DNA of 64,000 bases from Pandoraea anhela (GCF_902459655.1 NZ_CABPSB010000016.1:1-64000), one strand, 5' to 3'. Positions 17,864 through 27,967 are shown, counted from the first letter of the stretch. The notes: a model not told the origin generated them from the letters alone. Numbers and translations: made by a program.

Positions 17864-19600
17864 TTGTCTTTCACCCTGCACGGCATTCCCGTTTCCCGCG
17901 GCATCGCGATCGGACGCGCTTATCTGCTGGCGCCCGCCACGCTCGATGTTCCGCACTATCTGCTCGATCCCAGCCAGGTCGACGATGAGATCGCGCGCTT
18001 CGAAAGCGCTCAGGCGACTGTCCAGCATGAACTCGACACGCTCAAGCAAGAGTTGCCGGACGACGCCCCGGGAGAGATGGGCGCGTTTCTCGACGTTCAC
18101 TCCCTGATCCTCAACGACACGCTGCTGGTCGACGCCGTCGTCAAACTCATTCGCGAGCGGCGCTATAACGCCGAATGGGCGCTCACGACGCAACTCGAAG
18201 TGCTCGTCGCGCGCTTCGAAGACATCGAAGACGAGTATCTGCGCGAGCGGCGCGCCGACATCGAACAAGTGACCGAGCGTGTGCTCAAGGCGCTCGCCGG
18301 CGCCCCCGGTATTCGCCACGTGGTGGCCGAGACGCCACGCGACGACATGATCGTCGTGGCCCGTGACATTGCGCCGGCCGACATGCTGCAATTCAAGTCG
18401 CAGACGTTCAAGGGCTTCGTTACGGACCTCGGCGGCAAGACGTCGCACACGGCCATCGTCGCCCGCAGTCTCGGGATTCCGGCGGCCGTCGGCGTGGCAC
18501 AGGCCAGCCTGCTCATCAAGCAGGACGACGTCATCATCATCGACGGCGACCACGGCATCGTGATCGTCGACCCGGCCCCGATCGTGCTCGAAGAGTACAG
18601 CTACCGGCAGAGCGAGCGTGCGCTGGAAGAACGCCGTTTGCAGCGGTTGAAGCATTCGCCCGCGCAGACGATCGACGGCACGCACATCGAGTTGCTCGCC
18701 AACATCGAACTGCCGGACGACGCGAAGACCGCCGTTGCCGCCGGTGCGGTCGGCGTGGGCCTGTTCCGCACGGAATTCCTCTTCATGAACGAGGAGGAGG
18801 CGCCCGAGGAAGAAGCTCAGTTCGAGGCGTACAAACGCGCGGTCGAAGCGATGCAGGGCTTGCCGCTCACGATCCGCACCATCGACGTGGGCGCCGACAA
18901 GCCGCTCGACAGTCACGAGACGTACGAGACCGCGCCGAATCCGGCGCTGGGGCTGCGCGCGATCCGCTGGAGCCTGTCCGAGCCGCGTATGTTCCTCACG
19001 CAGTTGCGGGCGATCTTGCGGGCGTCCGCGTTCGGCAAGATCCAGATCCTGTTCCCGATGCTCGCGCACGCTCAGGAAATCGATCAGACGCTCGAACTCG
19101 TGCGCGAAGCGAAGGCCCAGCTCGATGCGGCCGGTCTGCTGTACGACCCGAACGTCAAGCTCGGCGCGATGATCGAAGTGCCGGCCGCCGCACTCACGGT
19201 CCCCATGTTCCTGAAACGGCTCGACTTTCTGTCTATCGGCACGAACGACCTGATTCAGTACACGCTGGCCATCGACCGTGCGGACAATGCCGTCGCGCAT
19301 CTTTACGACCCGCTGCACCCGGCCGTCCTGCGGTTGATCGCCATGACGATTCGCGAGGCGCACGCGTTCGGCGTACCGGTGGCGGTTTGCGGCGAGATGG
19401 CGGGCGATCCGTCGGCAACACGCCTGCTGCTGGGCATGGGGCTGCGCGAGTTTTCGATGCACCCGAGCCAGTTACTTCAGGTCAAGCAGGAGATCCTGCG
19501 CGCGCACTTGCCCGATCTCGAGCGGCCGGTGCAGGAGTTGCTCGCGGCGACCGAACCCGAGGAGATGCAGGCGGCTCTGGCGCGTCTGGCCGTCGCCTGA
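17864..19600 (+). CDS. ptsI: PTS enzyme I (phosphoenolpyruvate-protein phosphotransferase), 578 aa
   Basis: Transfers phosphate from PEP to HPr. The N-terminal HPr-binding domain begins SFTLHGIPVSRGIAIGRAYLL. The phospho-histidine is in GGKTSHTAIVARSLGIPA, and the PEP-binding TIM barrel holds GLFRTEFLFM, TIRTIDVGADKPL and the C-terminal VAVCGEMAGDP. It starts with TTG at 17864, supported by GGGGAG 6 nt upstream and by family alignment. About 200 nt separate it from ptsH, so it may have its own promoter. A strong terminator follows. Confidence 0.95.
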   Translation: MSFTLHGIPVSRGIAIGRAYLLAPATLDVPHYLLDPSQVDDEIARFESAQATVQHELDTLKQELPDDAPGEMGAFLDVHSLILNDTLLVDAVVKLIRERRYNAEWALTTQLEVLVARFEDIEDEYLRERRADIEQVTERVLKALAGAPGIRHVVAETPRDDMIVVARDIAPADMLQFKSQTFKGFVTDLGGKTSHTAIVARSLGIPAAVGVAQASLLIKQDDVIIIDGDHGIVIVDPAPIVLEEYSYRQSERALEERRLQRLKHSPAQTIDGTHIELLANIELPDDAKTAVAAGAVGVGLFRTEFLFMNEEEAPEEEAQFEAYKRAVEAMQGLPLTIRTIDVGADKPLDSHETYETAPNPALGLRAIRWSLSEPRMFLTQLRAILRASAFGKIQILFPMLAHAQEIDQTLELVREAKAQLDAAGLLYDPNVKLGAMIEVPAAALTVPMFLKRLDFLSIGTNDLIQYTLAIDRADNAVAHLYDPLHPAVLRLIAMTIREAHAFGVPVAVCGEMAGDPSATRLLLGMGLREFSMHPSQLLQVKQEILRAHLPDLERPVQELLAATEPEEMQAALARLAVA

Positions 19601-19631
19601 TAACCGTCATCAGGTTCAGGCGAAAAGAGAA

Positions 19632-19666
19632 GCGGACGGTCCCGTGACGGGACCGTCCGCTTTTTT
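19632..19666. terminator. Terminator between ptsI and moeB
   Basis: GCGGACGGTCCCGT and ACGGGACCGTCCGC form a long perfect stem with almost no loop, followed by six T residues on the plus strand. It ends ptsI transcription and probably also serves the convergent moeB gene. Confidence 0.9.
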
Positions 19667-19719
19667 ATCATCGAAATTTGGGAGGTTGCCGAGCTTATCG
19701 TCGGCCATCTCCCATGTTG

Positions 19720-20472
19720 TCAGTGGCGCTGTCCGCAGACTTTACACTCCGGATTGCGGGCGCAGTGCATGGTGTGCCAACTCATCTTGCGTCCGTCGAG
19801 CATCTGAAGACGTCCCACCAGCGGCGTGCCGACCCCCGTGATCAGCTTGATCGCTTCGGCCGCCTGCATGCTGCCGATGATACCGACGAGCGGCGCCAGT
19901 ACGCCCATCGTGGCGCAGGCCTGCTCGGGGAACGGCTCGTCGGCGGGGAAGATGCACTCGTAGCAGGGCGAGGCGTCGTTGCGTACATCGAAGACGCTGA
20001 TCTGTCCGTCGAAGCGCAACGCTGCGCCGGACACGAGCGGCACGCCCGCCGCGACGCAGGCCCGATTGACGGCGTGACGCGTGGCGAAGTTGTCCGAACC
20101 GTCGAGCACGACGGTGGCTTCGCGCGCTAGTACCGTGAGCCGGGCTTCGTCCACGCGCTCGTCGATGACGTCGACGACCACGCCGGGGTTGATTTGCGCG
20201 ATGCGCGCCCGGCCGGATTCCACCTTGGGCTGTCCCACGCTTTGGGTGTCGTGCAGGATCTGGCGTTGCAGGTTGGTCAGATCGACGACGTCGTCATCGA
20301 TCAGCGTAATGCGTCCGACGCCGGACGCCGCCAGATAAAGGGCGGCCGGCGAGCCCAGGCCGCCGGCGCCTACGATGACCGCGTGGGCGGCGAGCAGGCG
20401 CTCCTGTCCCTCGATACCGAGTTCGTCGAGCAGGATATGGCGGGAGTAACGCAGCAACTGGTCGTCGTTCAT
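19720..20472 (-). CDS. moeB: MoeB/ThiF-type adenylyltransferase, 250 aa
   Basis: E1-like enzyme that adenylates the C-terminal glycine of a sulfur carrier (MoaD or ThiS). The start MNDDQLLRYSRHILLDELG, the nucleotide loop VIVGAGGLGSPAALYLAASG, the catalytic arginine in NLQRQILH and two zinc pairs (CYEC and CKVC) are all present. No rhodanese domain is fused. MoeB and ThiF cannot be separated by eye; MoeB is the more common label for this length. The ATG at 20472 fits the family, although the frame stays open upstream. Confidence 0.9.
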   Translation of the reverse strand: MNDDQLLRYSRHILLDELGIEGQERLLAAHAVIVGAGGLGSPAALYLAASGVGRITLIDDDVVDLTNLQRQILHDTQSVGQPKVESGRARIAQINPGVVVDVIDERVDEARLTVLAREATVVLDGSDNFATRHAVNRACVAAGVPLVSGAALRFDGQISVFDVRNDASPCYECIFPADEPFPEQACATMGVLAPLVGIIGSMQAAEAIKLITGVGTPLVGRLQMLDGRKMSWHTMHCARNPECKVCGQRH

Positions 20473-20490
20473 CGCAAAGCGCAAAGGGAT

Positions 20491-20524
20491 AAAAAAACCG
20501 TGCCGGCTTTCGCGGGCACGGTTT
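20491..20524 (-). terminator. Terminator after ctpA
   Basis: On the minus strand AAACCGTGCC and GGCACGGTTT form a stem followed by a run of T. It separates ctpA from moeB, which therefore probably uses its own promoter. Confidence 0.85.
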
Positions 20525-20542
20525 GTAGTGTAAAGCCGATGC

Positions 20543-22099
20543 TTACTTCTTGTCCGTCGGCTTGGCCGGCACGACGGTGTCCGTCTTCGGATCCGTCTTG
20601 GCGCCGGCCGCCGGCGCGGCGGCCTTGGCGGCGTCCTTCGGCAGCGGGCCGGCATTGGCTTCCAGACGCGACTTCGTGCGCTGGACCGGCTCGCCCTTGA
20701 TCTGATGGACAGCCTGCTGGAGCATGAAGTCGTCGGCGCTGCCCAGATCCGGCAGGCGTTCTTCACGTTCCTTCTTGCGCTCTTCCGGCGTCTTCTTCGC
20801 GTTCTCTTCTTCGAGGCGGCGCAGCTCTTCCAGACGGCGGGCTTCGCGGGCGTCGATTTCCTTCTGCTCGTCAGGCGTTTGCGTGTTGTGCAGGTGGTTC
20901 TGGTAATCGATTTCGCGCGTAACCAGCACGTCGTCCGGATCGCCCTTCGGATTCTGGTCGACCGGCACGTCCGGCTTGATACCGATGGACTGGATCGAGC
21001 GGCCGCTCGGCGTGTAGTAGTAAGCCGTGGTCAGGCGCAGGGCGGTATCCGGCGACAGCTGGCGCACGGTCTGGACCGAGCCCTTGCCGAACGTCGTCTT
21101 GCCCATGATCGTCGCGCGCTTCGAATCTTGCAGCGCACCGGCCACGATTTCCGAGGCCGACGCCGAGTAGGCGTTCACCAGCACCACCATCGGCACCGTC
21201 TTCCAGAACGGGGCTTCACCCTTGAGCGGATCTTCCGGGCTCGCCGACAGACGGTAGTTGTCGAAGGTGGCCTTGTACGTTTGCTTGGCGTCTTCGATCT
21301 GACCGTTGGTCGACACGACCACGGCGCCTTCCTTCAGGAAGGCCGCCGACACACCGACAGCCGACTGGAGAATGCCGCCGCCGTTGTTACGCAGGTCGAG
21401 GATCAGGCCCTTGAGCGGCTGGTCCTTCGCCAGTTCCTGAAGCTTCTTGGCGAGATCCGGCACGGTGCGTTCCTGGAAGCTGGTAATGCGCACGTAGCCG
21501 ATGCCCGGCTCGAGCATCTTGCCCTTGACGCTCTGCACACGAATCTCGGCTCGCACGATGGAGACCGGGAACGTGCGTTCTTCCGCCTTGCGGAAGATCG
21601 TCAGCGTGACCTTGCTACCCGGGGAGCCGCGCATGCGCTTGACCGCCTGATCGAGCGTCATGCCGCGCACGGGCTTGTCGTCGATGCGGGTGATCAGGTC
21701 GCCGGGCTTCAGGCCAGCCTTGAATGCCGGGCTGTCCTCGATCGGCGAGATCACCTTCACGAGGCCGTCTTCCTGCGAGATCTCGATGCCAAGACCTGCG
21801 AAACGGCCGCGCGTCTGCTCTTGCAGTTCCTTGTACTCTTCCTTGTCGAGGTACGAGGAATGCGGATCCAGGCTCGACACCATGCCCTTGATGGCTGCGG
21901 TCAGCAGCTTCTTGTCGTCGACCGGTTGCACGTACTCGCGCTTGATCTGACCGAACACTTCGGCCAGCAGACGAAGCTGTTCGAGCGGCAACGGCGTGGT
22001 AGCGCTTTGTGCGGATGCCTGAGAGAACGCGAGGGTGGCAGCCGCACCGGTCGCGAGGCCCAGCACGATCAGGCCGATGTGTTTGAGGGTTTGGCGCAT
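20543..22099 (-). CDS. ctpA: C-terminal processing peptidase, S41 family, 518 aa
   Basis: Periplasmic serine protease of the CtpA/Prc group that trims or degrades envelope proteins. An N-terminal signal or anchor (about residues 1-31) is followed by the substrate-entry helix region, a PDZ domain (about 95-180, with GLGIEISQEDGLVKVISP) and the catalytic core with the serine in YSASASEIVAGALQD and the lysine in TTFGKGSVQTV. The C-terminal 100 residues are charged and low-complexity. The ATG at 22099 gives MRQTLKHIGLIVLGLATG, a normal secretion signal; the longer open frame upstream is not conserved-looking. Confidence 0.94.
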   Translation of the reverse strand: MRQTLKHIGLIVLGLATGAAATLAFSQASAQSATTPLPLEQLRLLAEVFGQIKREYVQPVDDKKLLTAAIKGMVSSLDPHSSYLDKEEYKELQEQTRGRFAGLGIEISQEDGLVKVISPIEDSPAFKAGLKPGDLITRIDDKPVRGMTLDQAVKRMRGSPGSKVTLTIFRKAEERTFPVSIVRAEIRVQSVKGKMLEPGIGYVRITSFQERTVPDLAKKLQELAKDQPLKGLILDLRNNGGGILQSAVGVSAAFLKEGAVVVSTNGQIEDAKQTYKATFDNYRLSASPEDPLKGEAPFWKTVPMVVLVNAYSASASEIVAGALQDSKRATIMGKTTFGKGSVQTVRQLSPDTALRLTTAYYYTPSGRSIQSIGIKPDVPVDQNPKGDPDDVLVTREIDYQNHLHNTQTPDEQKEIDAREARRLEELRRLEEENAKKTPEERKKEREERLPDLGSADDFMLQQAVHQIKGEPVQRTKSRLEANAGPLPKDAAKAAAPAAGAKTDPKTDTVVPAKPTDKK

Positions 22100-22692
22100 A
22101 TAGGCGTGGAATTTCCCGGAATTTTGAGGCGCACGCCAATGGGCGCGCGCACTTTGGCGAAGTATAACCGTTTGCCCGCAGGCGGGACATTGCCCATTCG
22201 ACAGGGAGTTTTCCGGAGTGGTTCTACGAAAAGTTCCATTCAATGCGACGTTGTGACGCGAATTTCGGCGAACGTCGCCCCATAGTGCGCCGCTTTTGCC
22301 GTCGTGACGCGCTTCGCGATATGCCGGAAAGGGTCACACAACAGCCACAGGACGGACGGGCGTCGTGTTACGGCGTATTACGCCACACGTGGCGGATGCG
22401 CCATCGCCTAGGGATTCCCCGAGGCGATGGGCGCGCATGGCGGGAAAATGACGTCGCGCTCCGGTACGGCGAATCCGTCTCGGACCAACAACGGACACGC
22501 CTCGGAGATGCCTGGGACACCTCGGACACGCTTCGGATATGCGGACGGTACCGGAGGCGGCGCGGGGCAGTGGGCGGGGCGGTGGCGCCTGTTCGGGCGG
22601 GGGGCGTACGGCGATATCCCGCACGCCCGACCATTCGATGACGACGATGACGACGCGCCATGCGCCGTGTCGTCGTGCACGTCACGCCACGA
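22100..22692. other. Gap between ctpA and gpmA
   Basis: No gene is supported despite several spurious open frames in this very GC-rich DNA. A TATACT box on the minus strand (22161-22166) about 60 nt before ctpA may be its -10. The rest shows imperfect CGGACACCTC-like repetition near 22495-22535 and nothing else recognisable. Confidence 0.45.
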
Positions 22693-23439
22693 TTACTTCG
22701 ATTTGCCCTGCGCGGCGACGGCGGCGAGCGCGCCGGCGATCTTCTCCTGATCGCCGAGGTAGTAGTGGCGAATCGGCTTCAGTTCGGCATCCAGCTCATA
22801 CACGAGCGGCGTGCCGTTCGGGATGTTCAGGCCGGCGATGTCGTCGTCCGAAATGTTGTCGAGATGCTTGATGAGGGCGCGCAGCGAGTTGCCATGAGCG
22901 GCCACCAGCACTTGCTTGCCGGCACGCACCGCCGGTGCGATCGACTCGTTCCACAGCGGCAGCACACGGGCGACGGTGTCCTTCAGGCACTCGGTGAGCG
23001 GGATTTCTTCGCGCTTGAGCTTGGCGTAACGCGGGTCGTTGAACGAGCTGCGCTCGTCGTCCTCGGCCAGCGGCGGCGGCGGCGTGTCGTAGCTGCGGCG
23101 CCACACGTGGACCTGCTCGTCGCCGTACTTTGCAGCCGTCTCCGCCTTGTTCAGGCCGGCGAGCGCACCGTAGTGACGCTCGTTGAGACGCCAGCTATGC
23201 ACCACCGGGATCCACATCTGATCCATGGCGTCCTGCACATGCCACAGCGTGCGGATCGCGCGCTTGAGCACCGACGTGTAGGCGAGATCGAATTTGAAAC
23301 CGGCATCGGCGAGCAATCTGCCCGCCTGACCGGCTTCGGCCACGCCCTTTTCGGTCAGGTCGACGTCGACCCAGCCGGTAAAGCGATTTTCTTTGTTCCA
23401 CGTCGATTCGCCGTGGCGGATAAGAACGAGCTTGTACAT
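22693..23439 (-). CDS. gpmA: 2,3-bisphosphoglycerate-dependent phosphoglycerate mutase, 248 aa
   Basis: Glycolytic enzyme interconverting 3- and 2-phosphoglycerate through a phospho-histidine. The start [23 protein letters not shown] carries the catalytic histidine. Conserved [13 protein letters not shown], the second histidine in [18 protein letters not shown] and the C-terminal tail are intact, and length is normal. The ATG at 23439 was preferred to a TTG two codons earlier. It is divergent from the rhodanese gene, with an AT-rich promoter region between them. Confidence 0.96.
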   Translation of the reverse strand: MYKLVLIRHGESTWNKENRFTGWVDVDLTEKGVAEAGQAGRLLADAGFKFDLAYTSVLKRAIRTLWHVQDAMDQMWIPVVHSWRLNERHYGALAGLNKAETAAKYGDEQVHVWRRSYDTPPPPLAEDDERSSFNDPRYAKLKREEIPLTECLKDTVARVLPLWNESIAPAVRAGKQVLVAAHGNSLRALIKHLDNISDDDIAGLNIPNGTPLVYELDAELKPIRHYYLGDQEKIAGALAAVAAQGKSK

Positions 23440-23632
23440 GAGCAAACTTCAGTCAGAGTAGGAAAGCGGGGGCAGTCGGCAGGCGGGGGTGGATCGTTGC
23501 GCCGGGCACAGCCAGGCCCGGTAAGGGTTTGGCGCGGCATTCCGGGGCCGTCTGGCGCCCGCAAAAGGCGGGCTGCCGACGTCTGGCGCAACGATTGGCA
23601 ACGACACCCGTCGGCGCAATCACGGATTATTT

Positions 23633-23638
23633 TATAAT
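23633..23638 (+). promoter_or_regulatory. -10 box upstream of the rhodanese gene
   Basis: A perfect TATAAT stands 34 nt before the GTG start in an AT-rich patch. No good -35 is seen 16-18 nt upstream, so activator dependence or a weak -35 is likely. The same AT patch could serve divergent gpmA. Confidence 0.45.
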
Positions 23639-23671
23639 GATCGGATTCTTTTGATTATTTTCAGGTGGTTT

Positions 23672-24079
23672 GTGAAGTTCTTTGCCGATTACACCAACCT
23701 CGCGCTGATCGCGATCGCCCTCGTTTCGGGCGGCATGCTGGCCTGGCCGGTATTCAAGCGCGGCGGTCGCGGTCTGTCGACCATGGAAGCGACCCAGCTC
23801 ATCAACCGCAAGGGCGCCGTGGTGCTCGATGTCCGTACGGCAGAGGAATTTGCCTCCGGCCACCTGCCGTCCGCGCGCAATGTGCCGCTGGACGACGTGG
23901 AGCAAAAAGTCGCGGGCGTCATCAAGAATAAGGCCGCTCCGGTCCTGATCGTGTGCAAGAGCGGCCAGCGCTCGGCGCGTGCTCAGACGCTGCTTCGCAA
24001 TCTTGGTTATGCTGAGGCGTTCAGCCTCCAGGGCGGCGTCGCCGCCTGGCAGGAAGCCGGGCTGCCGGTCGTCAAGTAA
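23672..24079 (+). CDS. Membrane-anchored rhodanese-domain protein, 135 aa
   Basis: One N-terminal membrane segment (about residues 8-27, NLALIAIALVSGGMLAWPVF) is followed by a single rhodanese domain with the active-site cysteine in VLIVCKSGQRSARA. This matches YibN-type proteins, whose cytoplasmic rhodanese domain transfers sulfane sulfur. The cluster rhodanese-grxC-secB-gpsA is the same as in E. coli (yibN-grxC-secB-gpsA), which supports the assignment. The GTG at 23672 follows CAGGTGG; a TTG 21 nt upstream is possible. Confidence 0.88.
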   Translation: MKFFADYTNLALIAIALVSGGMLAWPVFKRGGRGLSTMEATQLINRKGAVVLDVRTAEEFASGHLPSARNVPLDDVEQKVAGVIKNKAAPVLIVCKSGQRSARAQTLLRNLGYAEAFSLQGGVAAWQEAGLPVVK

Positions 24080-24097
24080 TCGAGGAGTTGCAAAGCC

Positions 24098-24358
24098 ATG
24101 CCGAAGATCGTGATGTATAGCACGCAAGTGTGCCCGTATTGCCAGATGGCGGAGCGTCTGCTGCGCCAGCGCGGCGTTCAGGAAATCGAGAAGATCCTGG
24201 TCGATAAGGAGCCGGGTCGCCGCGAAGAGATGATGCAGCGAACGGGCCGTCGCACCGTACCGCAAATTTACATCGACGAGCGTCATATTGGCGGCTACGA
24301 CGATCTTTCGGCACTCGATCGTGCCGGTGGGCTCGTGCCGCTCTTGCAAGCGGCCTGA
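24098..24358 (+). CDS. grxC: Glutaredoxin 3, 86 aa
   Basis: Small thiol-disulfide reductase that uses glutathione. The active site is [12 protein letters not shown] (CPYC), and the glutathione-binding blocks [19 protein letters not shown] are intact. It lies 18 nt after the rhodanese gene and ahead of secB. The glutathione genes gshA and gshB are in the same window but in a separate unit. Confidence 0.96.
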   Translation: MPKIVMYSTQVCPYCQMAERLLRQRGVQEIEKILVDKEPGRREEMMQRTGRRTVPQIYIDERHIGGYDDLSALDRAGGLVPLLQAA

Positions 24359-24422
24359 TACCGCCTGCAAAATAGTCGCCCAGCCGCGTGACTGCGCGGC
24401 TGTCTCAATCCAAGGAAACGAA

Positions 24423-24929
24423 ATGTCCGACCAGAATCAGCCGTTTTTCAGCATCCAGCGCGCTTACCTGAAAGATCTGTCGCTCGAGCAGCCGAATTCG
24501 CCCGCGATCTTCCTCGAGCAGGAGATGCCGACCGTTGAAGTGCAGTTGGACGTGGCAGCCGAGCGTCTGGCCGAAGAAATTTTCGAGGTCGCTGTGATCG
24601 CTACCGTGACGGCCAAGATCAAGGACAAGGTCGCGTTCCTGGTCGAAGGCAAGCAAGCCGGTATCTTCGAGATCCGCAACGTGCCGGTCGAGCAGCTCGA
24701 TCCGCTCATCGGCATTGCCTGCCCGACGATCGTCTACCCGTACCTGCGTGCGAACGTGGCGGACACCATCAGCCGTGCCGGATTCCAGCCGATTCATCTG
24801 GCGGAAGTGAACTTCCAGGCGCTGTACGAGCAACGTCTGGCGCAACTGGCCGAGCAACAAGCGGCCAACGGCGAGACGCCGGCCCCGGGCATCGTGATGC
24901 CCGACGGCTCGTCCGCACAGACCCACTAA
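24423..24929 (+). CDS. secB: Protein-export chaperone SecB, 168 aa
   Basis: Tetrameric cytoplasmic chaperone that keeps pre-proteins unfolded and hands them to SecA. Conserved regions include [20 protein letters not shown] near the start, [15 protein letters not shown] and [22 protein letters not shown]. The ATG at 24423 with AAGGAA upstream gives the normal family start. The C-terminal tail after residue 150 is variable in the family. Confidence 0.96.
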   Translation: MSDQNQPFFSIQRAYLKDLSLEQPNSPAIFLEQEMPTVEVQLDVAAERLAEEIFEVAVIATVTAKIKDKVAFLVEGKQAGIFEIRNVPVEQLDPLIGIACPTIVYPYLRANVADTISRAGFQPIHLAEVNFQALYEQRLAQLAEQQAANGETPAPGIVMPDGSSAQTH

Positions 24930-24992
24930 GCGCTTGCGCTTCATCGACGCCGTGGCAGGCTTCGGGCTTGCCATGGCGTCGAGGCCCCCTTC

Positions 24993-26012
24993 ATGAAGAT
25001 TGCCGTATTCGGTGCTGGTGCCTGGGGCACCGCAATGGCGAGTCACATGGCCGCACGCCATGACGTCGTTCTGTGGGCGCGCGACGCTGCGCTCGTGACG
25101 GCGCTGACCGCCTCCCGCGAGAATTCCGCGTATCTCCCCGGTTCCCCGTTGTCGGCCCGTCTGCGATTCGAATCCGATTTCGCGACGGCAATGACGCACG
25201 GCTCGGGTGAGCATGCACTGTGTGTAGCAGCCGTGCCCGTCGCCGGCTTGCGCGCGCTCGCAGGCCATATGGCGCAGGCGGCCAATGCGCCGCAGAATCT
25301 GATCTGGCTTTGCAAAGGTTTCGAGGCCGATACCGGCCTGTTGCCGCATCAGATCGTTGCCGAGGTTTTCCCGGCGGTGGCGGGCGGTTCGCTGTCCGGC
25401 CCCAGTTTCGCGCGGGAAGTGGCGCAAGGCCTGCCCGCCGCGTTGACGATCGCGAGCGCCGCGCCGTCCCTGTGCGATCTCACGATTGCGGCGTGCCACT
25501 TCGGCGCGTTGCGTATCTATTCGAGCGACGATCTCGTCGGCGTCGAAGTCGGTGGCGCCGTGAAGAACGTGCTGGCGATCGCCACGGGCGTGAGCGATGG
25601 CCTCGGCCTCGGGCTGAATGCGCGCGCGGCGCTGGTGACGCGCGGTCTGGCCGAAATGACCCGCCTCGGTGTGGCGTTGGGCGGCAAGCCCGAAACGTTC
25701 ATGGGACTGGCCGGTCTGGGCGATCTGATTCTGACCGCGACCGGCGATCTCTCCCGTAACCGCACCGTCGGGCTGCAACTTGCGTCGGGGAAGTCGCTCG
25801 ACGAAGTGCTCGCTTCGCTGGGCCATGTCGCAGAGGGCGTAAGATGTGCCCGTGCGGTACGCGATCTGGCGCGCGCCCATGGTGTCGAGATGCCGATTAC
25901 CGATGCCGTTTGCGCGACGCTGTTCGAAGGGCTGCCTGCACGTGCGGCCGTCGAAGCACTGCTGCGACGCGACGCCCGCGCCGAGCGCGAGGATGATCCG
26001 CATCAGGGCTGA
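24993..26012 (+). CDS. gpsA: Glycerol-3-phosphate dehydrogenase [NAD(P)+], 339 aa
   Basis: Reduces dihydroxyacetone phosphate to sn-glycerol-3-phosphate for phospholipid synthesis. The Rossmann loop is [20 protein letters not shown], the catalytic lysine sits in [13 protein letters not shown], and the substrate region has [19 protein letters not shown]. Length is normal. It follows secB by 63 nt and is probably cotranscribed. Confidence 0.96.
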   Translation: MKIAVFGAGAWGTAMASHMAARHDVVLWARDAALVTALTASRENSAYLPGSPLSARLRFESDFATAMTHGSGEHALCVAAVPVAGLRALAGHMAQAANAPQNLIWLCKGFEADTGLLPHQIVAEVFPAVAGGSLSGPSFAREVAQGLPAALTIASAAPSLCDLTIAACHFGALRIYSSDDLVGVEVGGAVKNVLAIATGVSDGLGLGLNARAALVTRGLAEMTRLGVALGGKPETFMGLAGLGDLILTATGDLSRNRTVGLQLASGKSLDEVLASLGHVAEGVRCARAVRDLARAHGVEMPITDAVCATLFEGLPARAAVEALLRRDARAEREDDPHQG

Positions 26013-26150
26013 GTCGGCGCAGGTTCGCCCCGCGTCGATCCGTTCCGTCGTGTGACCCGCCGGCGAACCGTTCGACGACGGTTGGCCTGTGTGTCCCGTC
26101 TCCGACGACGGCGACCCGCCGTCGACACTCGCAACAAGGGAGTCGTGCCC

Positions 26151-26681
26151 ATGTCGCAAGTTGTCCGTCTTCACGCCTCGCAAGGCGATATCACCCAAGC
26201 CACGGTCGATGCGATCGTCAATGCCGCGAATGCGTCGCTGCTTGGCGGTGGCGGCGTCGACCGTGCGATCCACCGTGCCGCAGGGCCGGAACTCCTCGAC
26301 GCCTGCCGGAAGCTCCGGGGTTGTTCGACCGGGCAGGCAAAGATCACCCCCGGATTCCGTCTCAAGGCCAAATTCGTGATTCATGCCGTCGGCCCCGTCT
26401 GGCATGGCGGCGCTAACGACGAACCGGCATTGCTGGCGAGTTGCTACCGGGAAAGCTTGCGGCTTGCCGCCGCGCACGGATGCCGCAGCGTAGCGTTTCC
26501 GGCCATTAGCTGCGGCGTGTACGGCTGCCCTGCCGAGCTTGCCGTGCCGTTGGTCGTCTTCACCGTTCGCGATGCGTTACCGCATTTCCCGGGCATCGAG
26601 CACGTGGAGTTCGTGTGTTTCGATGCCGCCATGTGCGCGGCCTACCAACGCGAGCTCGCGAGTCAGGACCCGCCCGCGTAA
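26151..26681 (+). CDS. Macrodomain protein, probable O-acetyl-ADP-ribose deacetylase, 176 aa
   Basis: Single macrodomain of the YmdB type that removes acetyl or ADP-ribose groups from ADP-ribose derivatives. The key loops are visible: [34 protein letters not shown] with the catalytic-site asparagines and glycine loop, and [17 protein letters not shown] near the phosphates. The ATG at 26151 follows AAGGGAG. Its 3' end overlaps convergent trmL by 19 bp. Confidence 0.93.
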   Translation: MSQVVRLHASQGDITQATVDAIVNAANASLLGGGGVDRAIHRAAGPELLDACRKLRGCSTGQAKITPGFRLKAKFVIHAVGPVWHGGANDEPALLASCYRESLRLAAAHGCRSVAFPAISCGVYGCPAELAVPLVVFTVRDALPHFPGIEHVEFVCFDAAMCAAYQRELASQDPPA

Positions 26682-27133
26682 TCCTGCTGACGCCAGGCCT
26701 CGAAGACCACGACGGCCACCGTATTCGAGAGATTCAGGCTGCGATTGCCGGGACGCATCGGCAGTCGCACGCGTTGTGTTGTTGCAAACGTGTCGAGCAG
26801 CGCAGGGTCGAGGCCGCGCGTTTCCGATCCGAACACGAACCAGTCGCCGGGTGCGAAAGCCAACTCGCCGAAGGGACGGGAACCACGCGTCGTGAGCGCG
26901 AACATGCGGGCGGGATCAGGTGACTCCGATGCCAGAAACGCGTCCCAATCCCGATGCACTTTCATCTCTGCGTATTCGTGATAGTCGAGGCCGGCGCGGC
27001 GCATACGCGCGTCGTCGAGCGGGAAACCGAGCGGCTCGATCAGGTGCAGACGTGCACCCGTGTTGGCGCACAGGCGAATCACGTTGCCGGTGTTCGGCGG
27101 AATTTCGGGCGAGACGAGAACGACGTTGAACAT
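26663..27133 (-). CDS. trmL: tRNA (cytidine(34)-2'-O)-methyltransferase TrmL, 156 aa
   Basis: SPOUT-family enzyme that 2'-O-methylates the wobble base of tRNA-Leu using SAM. The start [26 protein letters not shown], the middle [21 protein letters not shown] and the knot motifs [12 protein letters not shown] and [26 protein letters not shown] are diagnostic. It sits 15 nt downstream of comF on the same strand and overlaps the macrodomain gene tail to tail. Confidence 0.96.
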   Translation of the reverse strand: MFNVVLVSPEIPPNTGNVIRLCANTGARLHLIEPLGFPLDDARMRRAGLDYHEYAEMKVHRDWDAFLASESPDPARMFALTTRGSRPFGELAFAPGDWFVFGSETRGLDPALLDTFATTQRVRLPMRPGNRSLNLSNTVAVVVFEAWRQQDYAGGS

Positions 27134-27148
27134 GAGTGTGGGGACAAG

Positions 27149-27967
27149 TTAGGGAGTGGGCGGCGTGCGCAGCACGACGGCCGCGAGAACATGCGTGGCG
27201 CCTGCACGCTTGAGGGCAGCGGCTGCGGCGTCGCACGTCGCGCCGGTGGTCATCACGTCGTCGATCAGGACGATACGGCGTGCGTTGACGCGTGCATCCG
27301 CGACGAAAACGTCACGCAGGTTGCGCTGTCGCGCGTCGCGCGAAAGTCGTCGCTGGGCAGCGGTGGTCCGCTCCCGGCGCAGCACGTGAGCACTTGCGGG
27401 CAGCCGAGCACGACGCGATGCCACGCGCGCGAGTTCCCATGCCTGATTGAATCCGCGCGATGCGAGCCGTGAGGACGCCAGGGGTACCGGCACCAACAAC
27501 GGCGACTCATCGCCGTGATCGCAGACGGCTAGGGCGTCGCCCAGGCGTTCACCGAATTCGCGCGCCAACGGCAAGGCACCGCGGTATTTCAGACGAATCA
27601 TTAATGTATCGAGCGGCGGCACGTAGTCTGCGAGCGTCAACGTCGCGTCGAACGCTGGCGGGCGCCGCAGGCATTGTCCGCAGAGAACGGGTGTGTGGGT
27701 GCGGCAAATTGTCGCACCTTCCGGGATCGACCCGACTGGCCGGGCTGTCCCGTCCGGTCGTAATGCCATTGGCGGTAGCGCGATCGCGCATCGGTGGCAG
27801 CGCGACGGGGCGTTGGATGTCGACGCATCGAAAGCGAATGCGCAGTCCTCGCAGATCTGCCGCCTCGCTCGCCGCTGGCAAACGGCGCAGTGATCCGGCA
27901 GCGCAATGCGCAGCAATCCGCCCGCGAGCCGGCTCGGCGTCCAGAAGGGGAAGGTGGGCATGGGCAA
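27149..27967 (-). CDS. comF: ComF-family phosphoribosyltransferase-like protein, 272 aa
   Basis: Cytoplasmic competence-associated protein. N-terminal zinc-ribbon cysteines (CAVCQRRARRQICEDC, CHRC and CGQC) precede a type I phosphoribosyltransferase fold with the PRPP loop RIVLIDDVMTTGATCDAAAAAL. In naturally transformable bacteria ComF acts after DNA uptake. It is intact here whereas comM is broken, so the competence gene set is only partly damaged. Its start (MPMPTFPFW) could also be two codons later. Confidence 0.9.
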   Translation of the reverse strand: MPMPTFPFWTPSRLAGGLLRIALPDHCAVCQRRARRQICEDCAFAFDASTSNAPSRCHRCAIALPPMALRPDGTARPVGSIPEGATICRTHTPVLCGQCLRRPPAFDATLTLADYVPPLDTLMIRLKYRGALPLAREFGERLGDALAVCDHGDESPLLVPVPLASSRLASRGFNQAWELARVASRRARLPASAHVLRRERTTAAQRRLSRDARQRNLRDVFVADARVNARRIVLIDDVMTTGATCDAAAAALKRAGATHVLAAVVLRTPPTP

